Origin: Diphasiastrum complanatum
Lineage: Eukaryota; Streptophyta; Lycopodiopsida; Lycopodiales; Lycopodiaceae
DNA length: 64,000 bases
Direction: 5' to 3'
NCBI GenBank assembly: GCA_029204225.1
Contig: CM055095.1
Coordinates: forward strand, 26,521,312 to 26,585,311
Shown: in pieces, positions 10,665 through 22,473 of the stretch
Numbering within the stretch: the first letter of the stretch is position 1
Layout: each line of letters starts with the position of its first letter
Translations under genes and position numbers: made by a program
Notes under the pieces: generated by a model
The model's input: the letters and a program-made list of their open reading frames with translations, nothing else
The model's database searches: none
Told to the model about the DNA's origin: nothing

Positions 10665-13609
10665 TTAGTCACAAAATATTCTGTTCTTCAGATTTTCGTT
10701 AAGTCGATAAGATATTTCTTCGTCAATTTCGTCCTTTAGATATTTCTTCGTCTTAGAGAATATGTGTCTTGATGTTTCTTTATTTGAATAGGTTGTTTTG
10801 AGTTGATCTTTGAATTGTTGATGAAAACTGGAATCAACCTTCAAAACATCTTTAAACTTCAAAAATTCAGCATCCCATAGAAACATCAACACAACAAGGA
10901 CATGAATGAATGTTTTATGAACGATTCAATTCTTCATATAATTTCTGAGCAAACTCCAAGTTTTGCTGAGCTTCGATCAACAGCAAGTCTTCTTTTGATT
11001 TTATGTAGCGGCCAACTGGTAAGTTGCCGAATTCTTCTAACTTAACCGGGAGCAATGTTCGATCAAACAGCTCCTGAGTTAACTTGGTATCTTCGTCTGA
11101 ATCACTACGAAGAGTGACTTCTTTACAATAACGAGCTGAAAATCTAATAAAAGAGCTTTTAACATAAAGATTTTGAACGAAAAATATGTCTTTGCCGCGA
11201 AAGTACCAAACTGCCAAAATGAATATGTACAAAACTGCTTGTAGCGAAATGACTTCCTACTGTCTTGCAGATTGTGTCGAATTTCCGCAAAATAATCTGC
11301 AAGATTTTGCTCCCAATCCACATAAAGGCCGAATAACTCTGGATAATCCATATTTACATCGATCAGCAACCCGACATCATCAAATTCGCCTAAATCCGCA
11401 ACAGCTTGAGGTTTGTACAGTTGAAACTGTGACTTTCGCTTCCAAAAATGTCGCTTATTGTTTTCGTTCTGCTAAAATTGAAACTCTTTAATTCGAATAT
11501 ATTCTAGAGCATACATAGCCGAAGAGCCTATGTATAACTCTGCTGATCCAAAAGACACAACCTGAAACTTACCCTGGATTATGCCCCAGCAGAGACATCC
11601 TTTATGCTCGATAGAGAGCTGGGCCCATAACCAGAGAAAGTCGTCCTTCTCCCAAGGTTGCTTCCAATCGTCGAAGGCGATGCCTATTGCGCCTAGTAGC
11701 ATCATGTATTCCACACGCCATTGCAATTCAACATTAAATGCATCTGGACACCATTTTCAGAAGCGTTCAACAAATACATGGAATATGTCAGCACATACCT
11801 TCGACTGATTGCGCCGTGTTTGCTTTGGCTGTGTGGATGCAGTTGCCAAGTCCTGAGTTTGCAACTCAGCAGCCAGCTTCTGATCGTCCAATTGTTGCTT
11901 GAGATATGACAGCTCCTGTTTGAGCTTGTCAATCTTCGCAACTGCCTCCAAGAATTCAGGATGATCTGAGGATCCAGAACGGGATGGCACAACTTGAAGT
12001 TGTTGTGTGAGGTCATCAATGTGAAGTAGGGCTTGTAGATATTCGTCGTGTGAATCGGGCTCGCTGCAAGATGGGATGGCTTCACTCGAGAGCTCCTTCA
12101 GCTCAGCCAACTCTTCCTCGACAAGTGCCTTCGCATCCTCGAGCGGTTGCAAGAACTCGACTTGAAAATTTTTGAGCATCTGGCCTTGGAGCTGGTGCAG
12201 CTTCGTGAGGTCTATTGTGACTGTCCCTCTAGTGGTGCACAGAGAGAGAAAAGCTTCTGCCTTCATTCTCGTCATTCGCTCGTCCTGTAAATGTTTCTAG
12301 ACGTTATGTTGATTCACAACCAAAAGTTGTTGTTTCAAAGAATCATTTTGAGTCTAAAAATTATCAGACTTGGCCTGAATTGCCTTATTTGTCTGCTTCA
12401 AAGAATCAGCTTCCTTTATTAGAGTCTGAAGCTGTGTTTTGAGAGAACGATTTTGTTTGATCAGCTTCGTGTTGTCTGATTTGAGCGAATCGATCTTCTC
12501 GTAGGACTCCTTGAGAGAGTCTAGAGATTTCCTCTCTGAGTTGATAAGCTCCATGGTGAGTTGTCAGTGGTACTTATCCAACTCGTACACTTCAGCCACT
12601 AAATTTTTGGCTTTTTCTGTCATGGATCGAAACCACTGGGGCTGGTTGTCTGTTCGTCTTCATCTTCAATAGGAGCCCCAGTATCGCCTTCTACAGCTAT
12701 TCGTCCTTTGTCTGATGTGTCGGACTGGGTTGCATCATCATCAATTGTGGATGCACTCTGCTGCTTCTGAGATGTGGAAGCAGATGTGAGCTTTGAAGAA
12801 TCAGTAGCAGCAGCAGCGCCATCCATTGCCTCAGCTGGAACTGTATTTGGTTGGGATGGTGCACCATCAATCTCCATAGCAGTGGGAGCTGCCACTTTGA
12901 CTGCTGGTGCAGCATCTGGTGCAACCGAAATAGGAACAGACAAGATGCTGGAAAGATCAATTGGCTTGGGATCCAACATCCTTCCCGTCAGCATTGTTTT
13001 CTCCTGCTCGGTCAAAATGTCAAAATCGGCACACAGTCGAGAAACATGTGCTCCAACGCCAGAAAACTTTTGATGCTTAATCCATCGCAAAAAAGTTCTG
13101 TAGGTAATAACGCCGAAGCAAACTGGATTACCTGCGAGTGCATCCAATATGTAACCAAAATTTTGAACTGAAATTGTGACATCCGCATCCGTCAAAAATA
13201 TTGCTTGGTTCGTGTATTTACAGAATAGTTTAAATGTTGTGTCGCGGATCATTGAAATTTTGTACCCCTTCGTGGGTACAAAACAGTTGTTCAAAAAGTG
13301 GGCTACTTCATCCACTGAGTCTTTGTTCGTTGAAACCATTTTTCCATCCAATGGTAGTCCGAGGGCTGTGTAGAACAAGTCTTCAGTAATGGTGAAAAAT
13401 TGGCCTCGCACATGAACTTTGAAGTCCACCTCAGAAATTGAGTGGATGGAGTTCACAAATTTCGTGCTAACGTAAGAGAGAATGATGGAGGGGTCCACTT
13501 TCAAATTACCCAACCTGCATCGATCCAAATAAGACTAGATGGATGCCAGGCAAATTCTTGCGTGTGCTTTCCAGATGATGGTAGAGCTAGAACTTGATCC
13601 GGAAGCCAT
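10665..13609 (-). pseudogene. Large post-pol ORF of the Ty3 element (decayed)
   Basis: A long reading frame lies between integrase and the 3' PPT. The likely start is the ATG at 13609-13607 (MASGSSSSS). The first ~300 codons contain a folded-looking domain with SYVSTKFVNSIHSISEVDF and FYTALGLPLDG, similar in feel to the putative plant transposon protein domain of Athila-like elements. An Ala/Ser/Thr-rich acidic linker ends at 12620. After a frameshift a Leu/Lys/Glu coiled coil follows (12554-11757), then a Trp-rich part (DDWKQPWEKDDFLWLWAQLS, 11650), then a shifted end near 10915. The 12554, 12275, 11726 and 11369 blocks share one frame, so only a few stops and about two frameshifts break roughly 900 codons. 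No membrane segment belongs to the intact frame, so it is not an obvious env. Function unknown. Confidence 0.65.
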
Positions 13610-13987
13610 TGGTCGAATGTTTGACGATAGTTCCGTAGATCGCAATAGTTCGTAAAAGAGTGTGGTGATCGCAGGTAGAAAGTGTAAGAAAGAAAAATAG
13701 AAAATAACTCTGATATGTAGTAGCGGTGTGGAAGAGATGATGACATGACATCTGTCACTTTCATTTATGGAGGACGTGCATGGCTCAGTGGTTGAAACTA
13801 TAATTTGACAGATCGATCTTTAATGACGGAAGACCTTTGTGAAAAGAACAAAAAATCAATAAAAAAAACAATATTTGTTTTGATATGTGAGCATATACAC
13901 GTGTGAAAAATGATGATCATGTGGCCATCATCTTAATGGAGGAATACAAAAAGTAGGTCGAGAGATTCTCAAAATATGCTAGAGATA

Positions 13988-14257
13988 TTCTAGAAAGTTT
14001 CACGAAACTTTCTGGCAAAATCCTAAAAAAAAATGATACAGAAACTCACAAAAATTTCTCGAAAATTTTAGCAACATACTAGAAAATTTCTCAAAAAACT
14101 GGAGAAAATGCTAGAAAAGATTCTAGAAAAATTCTCGAAAATGATTTACGAAAATTTGATTAACAAATTTAGTTTCGCGAAAAATTCTCGAAAGTACTTA
14201 AAAAATTATATTGAAAGACCGAGAGAAGTCAAGACAAATTCTCGAAAATTTCTAGAA
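13988..14257. promoter_or_regulatory. Cluster of nine TTCnnGAA palindromes, mostly in 11-bp pairs
   Basis: TTCnnGAA occurs at 13988, 13999, 14056, 14121, 14132, 14174, 14185, 14239 and 14250. Four pairs are spaced exactly 11 bp. TTCnnGAA is the half core of heat-shock elements, although continuous HSEs have a 10-bp period. The cluster lies in the non-coding gap between integrase and the post-pol ORF, 380-650 bp upstream of that ORF's start. A regulatory role is inference. Confidence 0.45.
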
Positions 14258-14329
14258 AAGATAAAAGAAAAGTCGCAAAAAATATTAGAAAAATACTAGA
14301 AAATAATAAGAATAAAAAAAAAAATCTAG

Positions 14330-15457
14330 TCAAAGGTAGTATTTCTTTAGTCTGGACCCATTAATACGTGTAGGTAACAATTCACCTTCAAGTGATTGAA
14401 GTTGTACAGAACCATTCTCAAACACCTCTATAACTTCATACGGTCCAAGCCATCTCATATGGAGTTTTCCAGGGAACTTTTGATGTCGACTATCATATAT
14501 CAGTGCAAAGTCATCAGCTTTAAGATCACATTTCTTAATACGACTGTCATACTTCTTCTTTCTTTGTTCCTGGATTTCCTTCGTTAATTTTTGTGATTTC
14601 TCACGAGCTTTAGCTAGTTCTTCAATATTCGTCAACCTTTCGTTTATACATTCTGCATCTGTTCGTTGAGCTTGAATACAAAAAGTTTTCACCTCAAATT
14701 CAATTGGCGAAATAGGATGCATATCATATGTAAGAAAATATGGTGTTTGCTTCGTCGTGATTTTCTCTGTGTTGCGATAAGCCCAGAGAACTGATGGTAG
14801 TTTCTGATCCCAATCCATTGCATGTGCAATAGTAATTTTGTTCAGAATCTTACATAAAATTCCATTAGCTCTTTCTATCAACCCATTTGCTTTTGGATTA
14901 TACGATGTGATTTTTCTGTGTTTGATCAGAAAATAGGTTGTCAGCAACCGTATCGTATCATTTAGAAAATGTGTACCTCGGTTACTTACTAGTCCAATTG
15001 GACAACCATATCTTGTGATTATACTTTTGAATAAGAACGTCGCGACAGTTTTCGCATCGTTTCATTTTGTCGCCTCTGCTTCAACGTTCTTTGTAGCATA
15101 ATCTGTTGCAACTAGAATATAACGACATTTCGTATGTCGAGTCACAGGTTTAATTGGACCGACAAAGTCAATTCCCCACTTTTCAAATGGTGCAAGAGGC
15201 AGGATTGGTGTCAACGACCAATTCATTGCTTTTGTAGGCTTACCAGATCTCTGGCATGGATCACATGAACGAATAAAATTTGATACATCCTTGAACATTG
15301 TGGGCCACCAATACTTGGCAGTCAAAATCTTATTAATAGTAATTTTCAAAGCAAAATGTCCACCAGCATTTTCTGAGTGTAAGGCTTTAACGACCTTTTT
15401 AATGTCTTCAGTTTCGAGACATCTTCGAAGCTGATGATCTGCACCAAGCTTGTACAA
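14330..15457 (-). pseudogene. Ty3/gypsy integrase
   Basis: Reading down the minus strand: an H2C2 zinc segment with [14 protein letters not shown] and CDPCQRSGK; the first catalytic Asp in [11 protein letters not shown]; then [10 protein letters not shown]; then the second catalytic site as VSNRGTHF, where the family has Asp in SDRG; then the Glu in NGLIERANG; and a C-terminal GPY/F module with KLHMRWLGPYEV and INGSRLKKYYL. One in-frame TGA (about 15062) lies just after EAEATK. The Asp-to-Asn change and the stop inactivate it. RT should lie upstream but the similarity stops at about 15460, so the 5' half of the element is lost. Confidence 0.92.
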
Positions 15458-15460
15458 GAT

Positions 15461-15782
15461 ATTGTTAATAATCGTATAAGGTGCTACCTTATATTGAAAA
15501 ACTGTCTTTGATTTTAATCAAAATAGACTTGGAAACTATTACTCATTCACACAACAGCGGAAGCACTGAGGGGTCAAGATGGGGACCCCCCCCCCCCAAA
15601 GGATTCTTTTTTTGTCATTATGCAAATCCAATTGGCCAATGCCAATTCCATATACAATGGATTCCAATAGGAGTTTCAAAGTGGGAAAATCAACTTAACA
15701 TAAACTTAGTTCATATTCAATGATCTTAAATTTCATATCTAGCTTAACAAAAGCATAGAAATTTCTTCATAAGTTCTAATTT
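15461..15782. other. No gene; C13 tract at the element breakpoint
   Basis: The Ty3 similarity stops here. A run of 13 C lies near 15585-15597. Nothing else is supported. Confidence 0.4.
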
Positions 15783-16063
15783 TTCCGACATGCAATCATG
15801 TTGGATCTTAGATTCTTGACATGAAATCCAAATGGATATTAGATTCTTGACATGCAATCATGAGGGTTCATAGATTCTTGACATGCATGGTCATTTGGCA
15901 ATGCATGGTGTGACATGCAAGCTTCAAATCTGACATGCAAGCTTTAGATCTGACATGCAAGGACAATAGGCCACAGATGGTATGACATGCAAGTTCTAAA
16001 TCTGACATGCAAGCTTCAAATCCGACATGCAAGCTCTGGATCTGACATGCAAGCTCTAGATCT
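15783..16063. repeat. Minisatellite with GACATGCAAGCT units
   Basis: Two unit types occur. Three longer units of about 36 bp carry TTAGATTCTTGACATGCAATC-like strings (15783-15890). They are followed by about eight shorter ones of about 20 bp with GACATGCAAGCTNNAGATCT, interrupted by a CATGG-rich spacer. All share the GACATGCA core. Confidence 0.75.
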
Positions 16064-16425
16064 GACTCTTACGCGATCCTAAAGAGCGCCCTCCTCTCTC
16101 CATTTCATACATTTTCTCTTTCTAGAAACTTATCTTTCTAGGAATTTCTAAAGGCACATGCTCTCTATCTAGAAAGTTCTAAATGCACATGTCATAATCA
16201 ACCTATTTTCACTACACTCCAAATGCTTTTCAAATGTCCTTCAATGATGTTCTAGGGCAAACGTGGACCAATGAGAATATCCAAATCCCATTTTGTCTAA
16301 CTGGGGTGACATTCTTGCATCAACATACGATAGTAGAAGTCGGGACTGAAGAATGCTTTACTATCAGATTGAAAGTCTCAATATAGTCGATATTTGAGAT
16401 CTGGAAAAAATCCTTGTGCGACAAA

Positions 16426-17060
16426 TCAAGATTTTCTTCTATCAATACTTCCATCCGCTTTGTATTTGATCTTGAATATCCATTTACAATCAACTACATT
16501 TCCATTGGCAGGTAATTCGACAATAGTCCAAGTTTGATTTTTGATGAGAGATGAACACTCTCTATCCATAGCTTCTCTCCATAGATTAGAGTCGGACTGA
16601 CTGAGTGCTTCTTTGACAATAGTCCGCTCTTGAATGAGATAACAAGCAGATTCATTGATATACATGTTAGATGGTCTGCGATCTCTTGTCGATCTTTTGG
16701 GAGACGAATGAGGCTGATAATCATTTTCTTGGTTATGTTGTTGCTGAGATGCAACATCTTTTTCTGATTCGCTATTGATAAGTTGTTTGTTTGAAGTTGA
16801 TGCATTTGAACCTTCGTTAAGTCGAAAATAGGAGTGTTAGATAGTTTGATCGTATGAGCTTTGCCCTTGTCTTTGAGGTCGATAAAGATGATATCTTAGC
16901 TCGTGAATATCTTCAATTCAATGGGATCATACAACTTATAAGCTTTATCAAAAGTTGTACAATCAATGAAAATGGATTTGATACTGTGGGAGTCCAGCTT
17001 TTGCAATTGCTACATTAGGTATCCTTCATCCGATATCGTCAAGTGTAGCAAGTTGCCGCT
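16426..17060 (-). pseudogene. Copia integrase-RT linker and RT start
   Basis: The minus strand encodes the linker between integrase and RT (SPKRSTRDRRPSNMYINESA), then the RT opening: ALSQSDSNLWREAMDRECSS, NQTWTIVELP, VDCKWIFKIKYKADGSIDRR. The frame ends there, just before the first catalytic block. The upstream part to about 17060 is recognisable only through stops. It is an isolated fragment with no LTR of its own nearby. Confidence 0.85.
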
Positions 17061-17163
17061 CTTGCGACTTAGGTTGCCACCACTGATACCCAACTTCCTC
17101 ATGAAGGATACCTAGTCTATAATAATGGGACATCCATTTTTTCTACAAATTCGATTGGCTATA

Positions 17164-17222
17164 ATATTCAACCCTCAAACTAGAAAGTATCTGTGGATGG
17201 AATATTGAAAATACTTAACCCT
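17164..17222. repeat. Short dispersed repeat (second copy at 21715-21771)
   Basis: ACCCTCAAACTAGAAAGTA, a variable stretch and TTGAAAATACTTAAC occur here and again at 21715-21771 in the same orientation, about 50 bp in total. Here it is followed by two further degenerate units ending in TTGAAAATACATA. Confidence 0.55.
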
Positions 17223-17635
17223 TATGGAGGAAATCTTAAAAATACATAAGCTTCAGAGATGAAATCTTGAAAATACATAGCCCTCACAGATGGAATCACT
17301 AACATAATCTCGAGAACTATGTCGAAGATCTCGGGGGTTCGATTATCCAGATCCCACAGGTTGATAATCCCAAAAAGCAATACACAATGGAACTTGCCGA
17401 GTATATTAGAATATGAGCATTGCAAACTTCCCATAAATCTTAGGCTTTGGCAAGAAGAGTTAGGCAATGGAGGATGCCAAGCAAATTAAAATCTGCCACA
17501 TTCAAACTTCTCAAAGAATTTAAGCTCGAGCCTTGCTTAAAATTTTTGGGAATCTTTAGTCGCACTTCCATAATCCATCACCATGCCCTATATCATCTAC
17601 AATGGAAGGGTGCTGCCTCATATGTGATAAGGATG

Positions 17636-17639
<4 letters not shown>

Positions 17640-17693
<54 letters not shown>
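17640..17693. repeat. (GA)n microsatellite
   Basis: About 26 uninterrupted GA dinucleotides. The Arg-Glu and Leu-Ser frames through it are artefacts. Confidence 0.97.
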
Positions 17694-17698
<5 letters not shown>

Positions 17699-17930
17699 AC
17701 AGCGATGGACATGAAGGTACGAGAGAGAAAAGGCAATGGCGGATGGATGTATGCATGTTTTTCGCTATTCAAAAGCTGCAGTAAAGTATGAAAAGCTCAG
17801 GGGGAGTTGAATTTTCCGTAGTTGAATTGAAGTGGAGAAAGAGAGCCCTCTGCATTGAATTAAGCTGTGTTGGTACTCAACTGTTTCAGCAACCAACAAT
17901 GCACAGTATATGTTGTTGATGTGGGTTTTG

Positions 17931-18135
17931 ATGGAGAGTCTTTCTTCTACTTGTCCGCCAATTGGCATTGGCTGTTCTTCCGAAAAGCTCCAACAACACT
18001 ACTTCACCAACAACAACGCCTTAACAGCATTTACAAGAAGAGCGTTTGAGGTAGATGCTGAGCAAGAACCTGGGGAGCGATTCAGGAATCCAAGGCACCT
18101 TCGGCTGCCGAGAGCTTCTATCACTGAACTCCAAG
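17931..18135 (+). CDS. Possible first exon, unknown protein
   Basis: From the ATG at 17931, 68 codons stay open to a CAAG/GTACAA donor at 18135/18136. The residues begin MESLSSTCPPIGIGCSSEKL, a Ser/Thr-rich start like a plastid transit peptide, and end with RFRNPRHLRLPRASITELQ. No family is recognised and no second exon is seen. The ATG context is weak (T at -3). It could be chance. Confidence 0.22.
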
Positions 18136-18139
18136 GTAC

Positions 18140-18661
18140 AAACACCAGCAAAAAATCCATAAAGACTTCCATGCCAATTCTTAGAATGGCCTATCAGTTT
18201 CAAACTTTGTAGGTATTTTATGGAGAAAATTTTGACTAGTTTCAAGTATAAGTTTCACAATTATAGGTCTATTTCGGTGTTTTACCTCCGTCATTGAAGC
18301 ATTGTGGGTGTTATATAAGGTTGGCTCAATATTTTTTATATGAGCACTGACACCAATGTCTGATGTGTATGAGCTAGTAATGCCTGGTGCTTGATTTGCC
18401 TTTGCATTTTGGAGCCACCTTAAATAGCAGATTTCACATGTGCTTGATACAAATGAAAAATCTCTACCAAGACTGACCCACCCCTAGCACTAAACCTTAT
18501 GCCGCCAGGATTATCTTGAATGACTGGCTGCCAAATATTACATGGAATTTCCTTGTGCTATGTGGCAGCCAGTGGGTGGCTGTCCAAGTGAAAATTCTCC
18601 CAGAAGGTGTAATCCTCTAGAAATTATCATATATAAATAGTAACCCTCCAAAAAATAAAAT
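18140..18661. other. No supported feature
   Basis: No coding similarity, LTR end or repeat is recognised in this stretch. Confidence 0.4.
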
Positions 18662-18770
18662 TCACCCTTGGTCATTGCCCAGGGGAAGGCCCGGGATAAA
18701 ACTCACCCTTGGTCATTGCGCAGGGGAAGGCCCGGGATAAAACTCACCCTTGGTCATTGCACAGAGAAGC
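18662..18770. repeat. 41-bp tandem repeat, about 2.6 copies
   Basis: TCACCCTTGGTCATTGC starts at 18662, 18703 and 18744. The first two units contain AGGGGAAGGCCCGGGATAAA; the third diverges after CATTGCAC. Confidence 0.85.
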
Positions 18771-21700
18771 CCTAAAGCCGCAGACCTTACCCCATGGTCG
18801 GGACTTTGCCTTCATGCTCTGGGCGGAAGTTCTCCCACAGGGGAAGGCCCTCATGCCCGAGCCTCCTCTTCTCACTATATTTGTTGAATCCACACTTCCT
18901 CAAATATGAATAGCGTAATATAAGATTCTATGAATGACCACACCTCTTCAAGAGTAGCAAAAGATGGCCATCAATCAAAATTTGAGCTACTCTAGCTCAA
19001 AGCTTTTCTAGAATGTTGTGTTCAAAAAATCAGATGGGCTATGGATGTAAGCTTTGTCCCAGAACTATGTGAAAAGACAGTTTCTCAAGGTTCAAGAATT
19101 TTCCTAGATTACAAGCGTCACCAAACTGCATTGTCCTAAATTCTTTACACTGAAAATTAAGGTATTTATAGTGCATGGTATTTAGTGCCTGGTGGTTCAT
19201 AGTGAACAATTAATTCCAACTCTGGCTAACGCCTTGTGGTTCATAGCATGACTTCTTGTTACCAATGAATCATATAGTTCTTTATAGTTCAATAAATCTT
19301 ATTACTGGCATTCATTTATCTATGCAATAACTCCAATATTTAAGAGTATATCATTCTTTATAACTAATGATTCAACCATGCAGTTGTTGAGAACCAAAAT
19401 TTTCAGTCATTGGCTCATAAGCTTCATTCATGTAGTTCATAAAGCATTAAAGACATTTTCAAATGTAGCAGCTTATACAATCTTGTGCATGTTTCCATAC
19501 TCAGTAGCAGCAGCTTGATGAGCTATGAAAACGCTAGTAAAGCCATGCTAAAATGAATGATTCTAGATAATGACATTGCATAAGTAGAATATAACATCAC
19601 AATGATTAAGGACTAAGAACACCATATAATGAACAAATACTAAAATACTCCAAGTCCTCCTACGAAGGAACACTGCCAAGTCTTTGCTACAAAGACACGA
19701 ATATCAGAATCATAAGCTATACACTAACTTAAAGAGATCCTACTTATACTTGTCTGGAGGCTCTCAGAAACCTTTGAGGAAGCTACTCTAAGATTAGGGC
19801 TAAGATCCTCGAACTTCATCTAGAACCAGTGAGCTAGGGATCCTAGTCCAATAAGCATAATAAAAATATAATTGTGTAACAAAAGGCCCTCATGATGTAT
19901 TGCATGTCATATCAACAAAGGCCTTCATAATGTGTTGTATGTCATATCAACACCCTTGGTTGCCAAAATGTAATGTTTTTATAGAAGAGTTATGGAAATC
20001 ACTATGGGACTAAGGAGATCTTGGCCCCTCCTAGGACTGTGAGCAAAGTTTCTTGGACAGCCAGTATACTAGAAGCAAAAAAAACATACTGAGAAGAGCC
20101 TCAATAGTACATGCGAAATGGACAAGCTCTCAACCATCAAAAGTAACTCCCGTGAACCAATGGAATCGTCAAGAGGAATTGCAGGAAGTACAGTGGCAAT
20201 TGAAGCAACTGACGTAAGGGAAGTAGCAAAACAAAACCAAAAAGAAGATCAAAATACCGTCACTATACCAAATGAAGGTAACCATGCAAACTATATGAAG
20301 TGGCCAAGCGGGTTGTAGCAACCAAGCATGCCATACATCAATAAGTAGTAATGTAGCGAAATATGCACATATGTCGATAAATAGGTCTAAGCCAATTAGC
20401 AAGCTCATTGCCATATGAAGAACCACTATAAATAATAAGTTGATCTTTATCACGGAAATCATGAAATACAATGTGAGGAGTAGGTGGAGGAACAAGAATG
20501 GGTGGAATAGGAACGGGTACATCCAAGAGTTCGTCTCAGAAAACAATGTGAGAGTGAGTATGAAGTGGCTGTCGAGCACCAAATGCTTGTGCAATGGCAA
20601 AGTGAATTCGAGAAGAGCTATCAACAACCATTTGAAAACGTAAAACCTATTTTGAACATTACGTTTGCATTGTTTATGTGGAATTTGTACTAGTTTGGCT
20701 TGCATTTAGTAGTTTACGAAAATTGTATTCCTGGTTCAAAAACCCTAAAACATTTCGCCATAATTGCTTTTAGCCTCGAAGTGACAATGGAATCCAAGCT
20801 GTAAGTAGGACAATGCCTTTCGATAAGGAAGAAGTGTGTTTCATATCATACCTGAATGTGTGGTGATGAAATGTCCTAAGTACTAGCCATGATCCACTCG
20901 GTGAGCAGCACAGTAGTCTAGTAGTAGTGATTCAAACTGAATATGCAATGTCAAACGGATGTGCATATACGCATTGAGGATAAAAAACCAGCAAACCCTA
21001 ATCTTGTATTGTGTAGAAAGAAAGCTATCGAATGATGTACTGGTATGCAAATTCATCTACCATATGCTTTATGCAAGTGCATGCTAAGAACTTCTCCGAA
21101 ACTAAATGGCAATGTTATTTTGACATGGCTTTACTTACGTAAGGATATCATTAGCTGAAAATCAGATAGGCAATCAATCCTAATTGATTCATTTGTCAAA
21201 AGCAAGTTTTTGTCTATGTCTAGCAAGATGTTACATTCAACATTTCTATAGCCCTAAATGTTATTCAATAAAAAAGACAGCAAATAGTAGTTTAAAAATG
21301 CGGTGGTAGGTCGCATTACTTCCACATGAGATTTCTCAGCAATTTGCAAAACATACCTCCGAAATGGGCGCAAATGGGCTGTGGTTCAGTGCACTATTGC
21401 CAAGTGTGATGGGCACCCAATTTGTGGTTAAAACGTTGTCTAATCGAAGCACATATAAGCATGGTTAGACATTGCATAAAAGCTGCTAATTAATGTCACT
21501 TTTTGTCATTTGAAATCAATGAAACGTCATAGAGACAAATTGTTGGCCATAGTGTGGGAGAATACCTGAAGACACCTTCTGATAAGATTACAATTCCTAT
21601 CCGTGTAGCATAAAATGCATAAGCAAAAAGGCATCAATTTGCCGTAGAGGAGGAGGAAATGTGCTGGTCCAGTAGCCTTATATAGGCATTTCGTATTGCC

Positions 21701-22047
21701 AGGAGACACATGAAAACCCTCAAACTAGAAAGTACTTGTGGCTGGAACCTTGAAAATACTTAACATACGATGGACCACTTTACTGTCAAAAATATGCTTC
21801 GTGCGTCAATGTACCCTAGATCCTTTTGCAAGCTCAAAGGACTCCAAATGCCCATTTTATGAGTACATGCTTATTATTTGGTGGTACCTTAAACACATGT
21901 TAATATAGGTTATTACTTATCATTGCACCATGTGGTTTGGGTCATGGGACCTTCCTTTACTAATAAGCTTTTTGTTATATTCAATTGTTGTCTATAAATC
22001 TATCATAAAATATGGTTTATTGGGCCCTAGTTAATGACTTGCAGACC
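18771..22047. other. Gene-poor stretch with a 35-bp duplication
   Basis: No protein family is recognised. A 35-bp direct duplication (AAAGGCC-TCAT...TCATATCAAC) lies at 19882-19951. A minus-strand frame at 20705-20169 is open for 178 codons but is strongly hydrophobic low-complexity sequence with better-looking fragments in a different frame. I treat it as unsupported. Confidence 0.4.
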
Positions 22048-22460
22048 ATAGTTACTAGGGAATGGGAACGAGCACGGGAACGGGAACGAAACCGTCCCTA
22101 AAAAAATGGGAACAACACTGGGAACGCCACGCCAACATAATAAATTTGAAATTTATAGAATTTTGTATATTGAAATTACACATAATATAAACAATCCTCT
22201 CTCATCTATATTGTTTTTAGGTCTTAGTAGAAACCGTGACCAGGGAACACATTCCCAAAGCTTCCTCCATTTATCTTGGTTTTTAGTCTTTTCAGAAACT
22301 GCGACCAGGGAACGCGTTCCCAATCACGTTCCCATTCCTTGCGAACGAGTTCCCCTGTCACGTTCCCAAACTCAAGTTTCCGACCATGTTCCCAACAAGA
22401 GAACGCTGGGAACATGTGGCATGTCTAAAAAGCCACGTTCCCACATTCCTTGGTAACTAT
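22048..22460. mobile_element. Foldback MITE-like element rich in GGGAACG
   Basis: The left end reads ATAGTTACTAGGGAATGGG, and the right end is its near inverse (CCACATTCCTTGGTAACTAT). Inside are many GGGAACG units on the left and CGTTCCC units on the right, so the whole element can fold back. TGCAGACC flanks both sides (22040-22047 and 22466-22473) and may be an 8-bp target duplication, although five extra bases lie inside the right copy. It has no coding capacity. Confidence 0.65.
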
Positions 22461-22473
22461 GTCAATGCAGACC

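Noticed and set aside
12774-13073. Plus-strand Ala-rich frame
   Set aside because: Shadow of the low-complexity linker in the Ty3 post-pol ORF on the other strand.
15783-16063. CRISPR-like array
   Set aside because: Units are contiguous and variable without unique spacers, and the context is a plant nuclear genome.
17447-17791. Frame with an Arg-Glu repeat
   Set aside because: The repeat is the (GA)n microsatellite; the flanking residues match nothing.
20169-20705. 178-codon minus-strand frame
   Set aside because: Very hydrophobic with runs of Leu, Phe and Ile and no domain. It shows the codon pattern expected from a reverse-complement shadow, and a more protein-like fragment sits in another frame.
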